Assembly: GCA_003136295.1 (NCBI GenBank)
Contig: PLDZ01000142.1
Location: 7,791 to 19,955 of the forward strand
Direction: 5' to 3'
DNA from: Candidatus Dormiibacterota bacterium
GTDB taxonomy: Bacteria; Chloroflexota; Dormibacteria; Aeolococcales; Aeolococcaceae
Length of the DNA stretch: 12,165 bases
Shown here: positions 6,928-12,165 of the stretch, piece by piece
Position numbering within the stretch: position 1 is the first letter of the stretch
How the letters are laid out: each line of letters starts with the position of its first letter
Program-made: the position numbers and the translations under genes
The notes under the pieces: generated by a model
Databases searched by the model: none
What the model was told of the DNA's origin: nothing
Seen by the model: the letters and a program-made list of their open reading frames with translations, nothing else

Positions 6928-8904
6928 ATGACTGCGCGACCCGATCACCAGCCGCGCCGCAGGTCTGGCATCCGCGATCGCCTGGTGCTTGCAGCGTGCG
7001 TGCTGGTGACCCTGCCGGTGCTCTCCCCGGTCGGGGCGGTGGAGGCGGCGCCGGCGGTCCAGGCCCAGGTTCGAGTCGACCAGGTCGGCTATGCCGACAA
7101 CGCATCGAAGCGCGCCTACCTCATGACCTCGGCAGCGGCAGCCGGAGCGCCTTTTCGCGTGATCGACTCTCACGGCGACGTCGCGCATGCCTCGGTGGTC
7201 GGAGCCGACCAGGGCTCGTGGAGCAGCACATACGCCCACGTCTACGCGCTCGACTTCGATGGTGTGCGTCGCGCGGGCTCGTTTCACATCGTCGTGATCG
7301 ATGGATCCGTGCAGGTCCGCTCCCCAGCATTTCGCATCGACCCACCGGCGAGGATCTACGCGGCGGCGATGGCCAACTCATTGTCGTTCTATCAGAACGA
7401 GCGCGACGGGCCCGCCTTCATTCCTTCAGCGCTGCGAACGGCGGCCGCCCACCTCAACGACGCGAGCGCGATGACGTACCTCATTCCCAAGGTCGACAGC
7501 AACGGCAACTTCAAGGGTGATCTGACGGCGCTCGGTCAGACCATCGACGCTGCCGGGGGCTGGTGGGACGCCGGTGATTACCTGAAGTTCACTGAAACGA
7601 TCAGCTATGTCGTCGCCATGATGGAGACCAACGTCCGCGATTTCCCGAATCAGCTCGGACCCGGGTCCGCGACCGCGAACTACAGTGCTGAGGCCGCCTT
7701 CGGCCTGAGCTGGCTCGAGCACATGTGGAATGACAGCACCAAGACGCTCTACCTTCAGGTAGGTATCGGCGCGGGCAACGCCACCACCGTGAGCGACCAC
7801 GACATCTGGAGGCTGCCGCAGGCCGATGACACGTACGGGGGGACCAATCCCCAGGATCGGTACATCAGGAATCGGCCGGTATTCCGGGCCGCAGCGCCTG
7901 GATCGCTCATCAGTCCCAACCTCGCCGGGCGTCTCGCAGCTGACTTCGCGCTCTGCTATCAGCTCGATCGAGTGACTCACCCCGTGCAGGCGGCGACATG
8001 TCTGAAGAACGCCGAGGACGTGTTCGCTCTTGCAGACACCCATCCCGGGCGGCTGCAGACGGTGATTCCGTACGGCTTCTATCCGGAAAAGGAGTGGCGC
8101 GACGATCTCGAGTGGGGAGCCACCGAGCTCTACGATGCGCTGTCGGCGGGGCCGGTTCCCGCGGGTGTCCCGAACGCCGACCCCATGTACTACCTGAGAA
8201 AGGCGGCGCACTGGGCCCACGCCTACATCACGGGACCCAACGACGCGACCGACACGCTCAACCTCTACGACGTCTCCGGCCTCGCCCACTTCGAGCTCTA
8301 CCGGGCGATCAAGCGCGCCGGGACCCCGGGTGGTCTCGAGGTGACCACAGCGCAGCTCGTCGGCGACATCGCCAAGCAGCTCGACAAGGCGGTCACGCAG
8401 AGCGGCGCCGATCCCTTCGGGTTCGGGTTTCCGTGGGACACCTTCGACACGACCAGCCACGGAGCCGGCCTGGTGGTGATGGCGGCCGAATATGACGAGC
8501 TGAGTGGGACGGACGCGTTCGCCCGGTACGGGGAGCGCTGGCTTGGCAACATCCTCGGCGCCAATGCCTGGGGCACGTCGTTGATCGTCGGCGACGGGAG
8601 CACCTTCCCCGGTTGCATGCAACACCAGGTCGCCAACCTGGCAGGGTCGCTCAACGGCGAGCCGCCGATCCTGGCGGGCGCCACTGTCGAGGGTCCGAAC
8701 TCCTTCGCCGCGACTGGCGTGGTAGCGGGCATGCGCACCTGCCCCGCGAACGGCGTCGACAGATTCGCCCAGTTCAACGGCACCACCGCTGTGTTCCAGG
8801 ACAACGTGCAGTCATGGTCCACCGACGAGCCCGCGCTCGACCTCGGCGCGACGGCACCGATGGCGTTCGCGTGGCAGATCGACAACGACCCGAGCGATTT
8901 GTGA
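6928..8904 (+). CDS. Exported glycoside hydrolase family 9 enzyme (glucosaminidase- or cellulase-like)
   Basis: This is an inverting GH9 glycosidase of 658 residues, cleaving beta-1,4 links outside the cytoplasm. Domain order: a basic N-terminus (RRRSGIRDR, 10-18); a hydrophobic signal core ending near VEA-AP (38-42); an Ig-like CelD_N domain from VRVDQVGYADNASKRAYL (48-65) to about 137; then the (alpha/alpha)6 catalytic domain, about 142-652. The catalytic base motif GGWWDAGDYLKF has Asp214 and Asp217. NILGANAWG...VGDG (541-556) matches the family Y-x-LG-x-N-P block, and the proton donor is Glu634 in STDEPALD. His566 sits in QHQVAN, where classical members have HPHHR. Cys343/Cys358 and Cys563/Cys605 could form two disulphides. 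There is no carbohydrate-binding module or anchor, so it probably acts on soluble oligosaccharides. GH9 includes cellulases and the exo-beta-glucosaminidases of Vibrio/Photobacterium clusters; the neighbours favour the latter. Confidence 0.88.
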   Translation: MTARPDHQPRRRSGIRDRLVLAACVLVTLPVLSPVGAVEAAPAVQAQVRVDQVGYADNASKRAYLMTSAAAAGAPFRVIDSHGDVAHASVVGADQGSWSSTYAHVYALDFDGVRRAGSFHIVVIDGSVQVRSPAFRIDPPARIYAAAMANSLSFYQNERDGPAFIPSALRTAAAHLNDASAMTYLIPKVDSNGNFKGDLTALGQTIDAAGGWWDAGDYLKFTETISYVVAMMETNVRDFPNQLGPGSATANYSAEAAFGLSWLEHMWNDSTKTLYLQVGIGAGNATTVSDHDIWRLPQADDTYGGTNPQDRYIRNRPVFRAAAPGSLISPNLAGRLAADFALCYQLDRVTHPVQAATCLKNAEDVFALADTHPGRLQTVIPYGFYPEKEWRDDLEWGATELYDALSAGPVPAGVPNADPMYYLRKAAHWAHAYITGPNDATDTLNLYDVSGLAHFELYRAIKRAGTPGGLEVTTAQLVGDIAKQLDKAVTQSGADPFGFGFPWDTFDTTSHGAGLVVMAAEYDELSGTDAFARYGERWLGNILGANAWGTSLIVGDGSTFPGCMQHQVANLAGSLNGEPPILAGATVEGPNSFAATGVVAGMRTCPANGVDRFAQFNGTTAVFQDNVQSWSTDEPALDLGATAPMAFAWQIDNDPSDL

Positions 8905-8927
8905 CGGCCGTCCGCCACGATGCTGTA

Positions 8928-8946
8928 GATAACCACCCTTACTAAC
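8928..8946. promoter_or_regulatory. Weak putative ROK operator 3, upstream of the repressor gene
   Basis: GATAACCACCCTTACTAAC begins and ends like operator 2 (GATA...CTAAC; 11 of 19 positions shared), and its right half resembles TTTCCTAAC. Its centre does not fit. It lies between the GH9 stop and the ROK start, about 20-40 bases before the ATG, where an autoregulatory site would be expected. A possible -10 (TAGATA, 8926-8931) overlaps it, but no convincing -35 is seen at normal spacing. Confidence 0.35.
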
Positions 8947-8967
8947 GTTCGTCGGGAGAGACACTGG

Positions 8968-10236
8968 ATGTCGGCACCTGAGGCGGCGAAGCCCAGCCTG
9001 CTTCGCGCCATCAATCTGCGCACCACCTTCGAGCTGGTGCAGACCGGCGGCCCGGTGGCCGCCCCACATGTGGTGAGGAGCACGGGTCTCTCCAAGCCGA
9101 CCGTCTCCGAGGTCCTCGGGCAACTCGTTGACATCGGTCTGCTCCGACGGGTCGGCAGGACGAGCGGTCTGCCGGGTCCGAGTGCGCAGCTCTATGACGT
9201 CAACCCGCGCGCCGGATGGGTGCTCAGCCTCGACGTGGGCCGCGAGTGGGTTCGCGCAGCGCTGGTCGATCTCACCGGCGCGGTCGTCGGGCGCAACGCG
9301 ACGCGGACGCCACGGACCACTGCCAAGGCGGTCATCGCGCAGCTGCGCCAGGCTGCGGAGGCGCTGACGGCAGAGGCCGGGATCTCGCTGGAGGACATCA
9401 ACCAGGTGGTTGTCGGAACCCCCGGTGTCCTCGGTCCGGGCGCCGATCACCTGGCGCTGGCCCCCCAGCTCGCGGGTTGGGAGAGTCCCAAGGTGATTCC
9501 GGCCATACGCGACGCATTGGTCGCGCCGGTCATCTTCGAGAACGACGTCAACATGGCGGCGGTGGGGGAGCACGTCCACGGCGTGGCTCAGGACAGCGAG
9601 GACTTCGTGCTCCTCTCCGTGGGCACCGGTGTCGGTAGCGGCGTCTTCGTCGACGGGGCGCTGCGCCGCGGCGCTGCCGGTCTCGCCGGGGAGATCAGTT
9701 TTCTCCGCCTCGACCTGGACGCGCCGATCGGAGCGGGTCATCGCGCGACATGGGGGACGGGTGCGTACGAGAGCCTCGTCGGCTCCGCCGCGATCGTCGC
9801 CCTGGCACGCGGGCGCGGCATGCGCTCGGCCAGCTCCGTGGCGGCAATCTTCGACGCCGCGCGCCACGGTGATCCCGACGCCGACCACGTGGTGCGCACC
9901 GAGGCGCGCCGGCTTGCGCATGGGATCGCCGCCGTCGCGGCGGTGCTCGACCCCGAGCTCGTCGTCCTCGGGGGTGGCATCGGCACCGGAGGTGGCGACC
10001 TGCTGCTCCGGCCCATCGCTGAGGCGCTCGCGTCGATCTCGCCCTTCTCCCCACGGCTCGAGGTGTCGACGCTCGGTGTCGACGCGGTCATCGCCGGTTG
10101 CAGCACCACCGGTCTGCGGCTCGCTTTCGATCGCATCTTCGGGTCCGATACACCCATCGCGCGCACCGCGATCGACCTCATGAAGGTTCGCGAACAGCGC
10201 CGCAGCGAGGACATTCCTGCCGACAGGAGCGCATGA
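8968..10236 (+). CDS. ROK-family transcriptional repressor (CsnR/NagC/XylR class)
   Basis: This is a sugar-responsive DNA-binding repressor, 422 residues. A winged helix-turn-helix fills residues about 10-78, with recognition-helix region LSKPTVSEVLGQLVDIGLL (41-59) and wing GRTSGLPGPSAQLYDV (63-78). The ROK sugar-kinase-like domain follows: LSLDVGRE (87-94), VGTPGVLGPG (149-158), ENDVN (191-195), VGTGVGSGVF (218-227), AGLAGEISFL (237-246) and LVVLGGGIG (331-339). The family zinc motif C-x-CG-x2-GC after the GE block is missing: that region reads PIGAGHRATWGTGAYE, and the only cysteine is Cys378. The ATG start has GGGAG (8954-8958) nine bases upstream. The gene follows GH9 by 63 bases and overlaps the GH4 gene by four. 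It is the obvious candidate to bind the three palindromes and respond to an amino sugar, its phosphate, or a glucosyl equivalent. Confidence 0.9.
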   Translation: MSAPEAAKPSLLRAINLRTTFELVQTGGPVAAPHVVRSTGLSKPTVSEVLGQLVDIGLLRRVGRTSGLPGPSAQLYDVNPRAGWVLSLDVGREWVRAALVDLTGAVVGRNATRTPRTTAKAVIAQLRQAAEALTAEAGISLEDINQVVVGTPGVLGPGADHLALAPQLAGWESPKVIPAIRDALVAPVIFENDVNMAAVGEHVHGVAQDSEDFVLLSVGTGVGSGVFVDGALRRGAAGLAGEISFLRLDLDAPIGAGHRATWGTGAYESLVGSAAIVALARGRGMRSASSVAAIFDAARHGDPDADHVVRTEARRLAHGIAAVAAVLDPELVVLGGGIGTGGGDLLLRPIAEALASISPFSPRLEVSTLGVDAVIAGCSTTGLRLAFDRIFGSDTPIARTAIDLMKVREQRRSEDIPADRSA

Positions 10237-11492
10237 AGGTCACGGTCGTCGGTGGCGGGAGCACCTACAGTCCCGAGCTGGTTCACGGATTCGGCGGAGT
10301 CGCCGACCGTCTCGGCGTCGATGAGCTCGTGCTCCAGGACCCCGACGCACAACGGCTTGAAGTGGTCGGAGGCGCAGCTCAGCGGATTGCGAGCGCCCAT
10401 GGCTTCCACGGCCGCCTCACCTTGACGACCGAGCTCGATGCCGCCGTCGAAGGGGCGTCAGCCGTGCTCCTGCAGATTCGGGTTGGTGGCCAGGCCGCTC
10501 GGCACACCGACGAGACGATCCCGTTGCGCTGCGGCTGCGTCGGCCAGGAGACCACGGGCGCCGGCGGATTCGCCAAAGCGCTCCGCACCGTGCCGGTCGT
10601 GCTCGACATCGCGGATCGCGTCCGCCGTCTCGCGGCGGACGGCGCGTGGATCGTCGATTTCACCAACCCGGTTGGCATCGTGACGCGTGCGCTGCTGGAT
10701 CACGGCCACCGTGCGGTCGGGCTCTGCAATGTGGCAATCGGCTTCCAGCGCCTGTTCGCCGGGTGGTTGGGCGTCACGCCGGAGAGGGTGCAGCTCGGTC
10801 ACGCGGGGCTGAATCACCTCACCTGGATCCGGTCGGTCCAGGTGGATGGCGAGGATGTGCTGCCGGCGCTGCTGCGCAACCACGGCGACGAGATCGCCGC
10901 ACACGTGGAGTTGCCGAGGCGGATCATCGACAACCTCGAGGCGGTGCCCTCCTACTACCTGCGCTACTACTACCAGCATGACCTCGTCGTCCAGGAATTG
11001 CTGGAGTCACGCAGCCGTGCCGAGGAGGTCATGGAGGTCGAGCGAGAGCTCCTCGAGCTCTACCGCGACCCGCACCTGCACGACAAGCCGGATCTGTTGA
11101 TGCAGCGAGGTGGTGCCTACTACAGCGAGGCGGCGCTCAACCTCCTGGGTTCGCTGTTCGGCGACAGCCAAGATGTTCAGGTCGTGGATGTCCAGAACAA
11201 CCGTGTCATCCCGGAGCTGCCCACGGACGCCGTCATCGAAGTTCCCGCGCTGGTGAGCGCTTCGGGGCCGGAACCGCTCCCGATTCCGGAGCTGGCTCCG
11301 CACCAGGCCGGTCTGATCGCGCATGTCTCCGCATATGAGGCTCTGACCGCTGAGGCCGCCGTGAGCGGCGATCGCGAGGTCGCCTTTCGCGCACTGCTCA
11401 CCCATCCGCTCATCGGGCAGAGCGGATTGGCCGAGCAGCTCCTGACCGACCTGCTCCACGCCAACCGGACATATCTGCCGGCATTCGCATGA
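10233..11492 (+). CDS. Glycoside hydrolase family 4, 6-phospho-beta-glycosidase type
   Basis: This is an NAD- and metal-dependent intracellular glycosidase, 419 residues; GH4 enzymes use a redox-elimination mechanism. Visible elements: N-terminal Rossmann motif VTVVGGGSTYSPELV (3-17), QIRVGGQAARHTDE (81-94), VGQETTGAGG (103-112), DFTNPVGIVTRAL (142-154), GLCNVAIGFQR (163-173) with likely metal ligand Cys165, and GLNHLTW (192-198) with ligand His195. The tyrosine-rich PSYYLRYYY (239-247) is where 6-phospho-beta-glucosidases place the catalytic tyrosine. These features match the CelF/BglT branch rather than the alpha-galactosidase branch. That branch includes E. coli ChbF, which acts on partly deacetylated chitobiose-6-phosphate. 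The start overlaps the ROK stop as ATGA (10233-10236) with AGGAG three bases upstream. The frame is open further back to 10098, but that part lies inside the ROK gene and lacks homology. Exact substrate is inferred only. Confidence 0.9.
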   Translation: MKVTVVGGGSTYSPELVHGFGGVADRLGVDELVLQDPDAQRLEVVGGAAQRIASAHGFHGRLTLTTELDAAVEGASAVLLQIRVGGQAARHTDETIPLRCGCVGQETTGAGGFAKALRTVPVVLDIADRVRRLAADGAWIVDFTNPVGIVTRALLDHGHRAVGLCNVAIGFQRLFAGWLGVTPERVQLGHAGLNHLTWIRSVQVDGEDVLPALLRNHGDEIAAHVELPRRIIDNLEAVPSYYLRYYYQHDLVVQELLESRSRAEEVMEVERELLELYRDPHLHDKPDLLMQRGGAYYSEAALNLLGSLFGDSQDVQVVDVQNNRVIPELPTDAVIEVPALVSASGPEPLPIPELAPHQAGLIAHVSAYEALTAEAAVSGDREVAFRALLTHPLIGQSGLAEQLLTDLLHANRTYLPAFA

Positions 11493-12165
11493 CGGGCAAC
11501 GAGCTGATCGTCGCCGTCGACGGCGGAAACTCGAAGACCGACGTCGTGCTCCTGCGTGCCGACGGTACGGTGCTGGCGTCGGTCCGCGGCGCTGGATCCT
11601 CGCCGCACCAGCTCGGGCTCGATCCCGCGGTGCGGGTCGTCGGTGACCTCATTGATCGCGCGTGGCTCGCGTCGGGGATGCCGGCGCGCGATGGAAGCAA
11701 GGCGGCGGTGGCGGCGGTATTCATGGCCGGCGCCGATCTCCCTTCCGAGGAGGCGGCGCTTGCCGACGCGGTCGCGGCCAAGGGGTGGGCACAGCAGAAC
11801 CACGTCGCCAACGATGTCTTCGCAGTGCTCTGGGCAGCGACCGGTACGGGATATGGCATTGCCGTGACCGTCGGCGCGGGTGTGAACTGCGTCGGAACCG
11901 CTCCATCAGGGCGTCGCGCCTGGTTCCCGGCGCTCGGAGAGATCACCGGCGACTGGGGCGGGGGCCCTGACATCGGGATGGCAGCTCTTGGTGCCGGGGT
12001 GCGCAGCGAGGATGGACGTGGGGCACCGACGACTCTGGCTCGCGCGGTCGCAGAGTATTTCGGCTGTGCAACCGCTCTGGACGTGGCGGTCGCGATCCAC
12101 CAGGGCAACCTCGACTCCGTACGGCTCGTCGAGCTGCCGCGGGTGGTGGTGAGCGCCGCCGAGGC
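11489..12165 (+). CDS. BadF/BadG-type sugar kinase (glucosamine or N-acetylglucosamine kinase-like), C-terminus outside window
   Basis: The frame starting at ATG 11489 overlaps the GH4 stop as ATGA and stays open to the window edge, giving 225 residues of a family usually about 300-340 long. It shows the ASKHA ATPase fold: phosphate-1 loop VAVDGGNSKTDVVLL (8-22), HVANDVFAVLWAAT (105-118) with the acidic Asp109, phosphate-2 motif VTVGAGVNCVG (126-136), and GEITGDWGGG (150-159). These are typical of the BadF/BadG/BcrA/BcrD family members that phosphorylate GlcNAc or GlcN at O6, including the Vibrio chitin-operon kinase and the Streptomyces csn-operon glucosamine kinase. The family also contains 2-hydroxyglutaryl-CoA dehydratase activators and BcrA-type reductase activators, but those carry [4Fe-4S] cysteines not seen here and would not fit a glycosidase operon. 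No separate ribosome site is evident, so translation is likely coupled to GH4. Confidence 0.87.
   Translation, partial: MTGNELIVAVDGGNSKTDVVLLRADGTVLASVRGAGSSPHQLGLDPAVRVVGDLIDRAWLASGMPARDGSKAAVAAVFMAGADLPSEEAALADAVAAKGWAQQNHVANDVFAVLWAATGTGYGIAVTVGAGVNCVGTAPSGRRAWFPALGEITGDWGGGPDIGMAALGAGVRSEDGRGAPTTLARAVAEYFGCATALDVAVAIHQGNLDSVRLVELPRVVVSAAE

Noticed and set aside
6988..6999. Lipobox-like LAAC (Cys24) in the GH9 signal region
   Set aside because: Only a few hydrophobic residues precede it, and the main hydrophobic core follows it. The sequence fits an ordinary signal peptide cleaved near residues 40-43 better than a lipoprotein.
10098..10232. Upstream extension of the GH4 reading frame by 45 codons
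   Set aside because: It lies inside the ROK coding region, adds only an R/H-rich tail before the Rossmann motif, and the ATGA overlap at 10233 with AGGAG before it is the natural start.
1..12165. CRISPR arrays, insertion sequences, integrases or tandem repeats
   Set aside because: No regularly spaced repeats, transposase or recombinase motifs, or duplicated tmRNA end were seen in the window.

Overview
This GC-rich window starts inside the 3' part of a one-piece tmRNA gene and is otherwise almost fully coding. High GC, frequent GTG starts, tightly packed operons, an exported GH9 enzyme and a ROK–GH4–BadF-kinase block suggest a high-GC, probably soil-living bacterium of the actinobacterial or chloroflexotal/dormibacterial kind. 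The sequence alone does not settle the phylum.

Layout: 1-159 holds the tmRNA 3' end, with encoded CCA. 160-392 is gene-free and contains one 9-bp long-loop inverted repeat. 393-6717 is a six-gene minus-strand operon. In transcription order it encodes a lipoprotein solute-binding protein, two permeases and two ATPases of the Opp/Dpp class, then a small membrane methyltransferase of the isoprenylcysteine-methyltransferase type. 6718-6927 is a divergent control region. On the plus strand follow an exported GH9 glycosidase (6928-8904) and a ROK repressor, a GH4 NAD-dependent glycosidase and a BadF/BadG-type sugar kinase (cut by the window end). These last three overlap by ATGA junctions.

Inferred function: a complete non-PTS uptake and breakdown locus for a beta-linked oligosaccharide. 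GH9 trims it outside the membrane, the Opp-type transporter imports it, and the kinase and GH4 enzyme process it inside, under control of the ROK protein. The gene set combines two known amino-sugar systems: the Vibrio chitin-oligosaccharide operon (Opp-type ABC transporter, GH9 glucosaminidase-like enzyme, BadF-type GlcNAc kinase) and the Streptomyces chitosan csn operon (ROK repressor CsnR, GH4 enzyme, glucosamine kinase). Chitosan or chito-oligosaccharides are therefore my preferred substrate; cello-oligosaccharides are the main alternative.

Regulation: similar imperfect palindromes of the (T/A)TAGGAA...CCTAAC kind lie over both divergent promoters, with a weaker relative before the ROK gene. 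They resemble the AGGAAA/TTTCCT palindrome known for CsnR-type ROK regulators. In front of GH9 the palindrome covers the -10 box, and that transcript looks leaderless.
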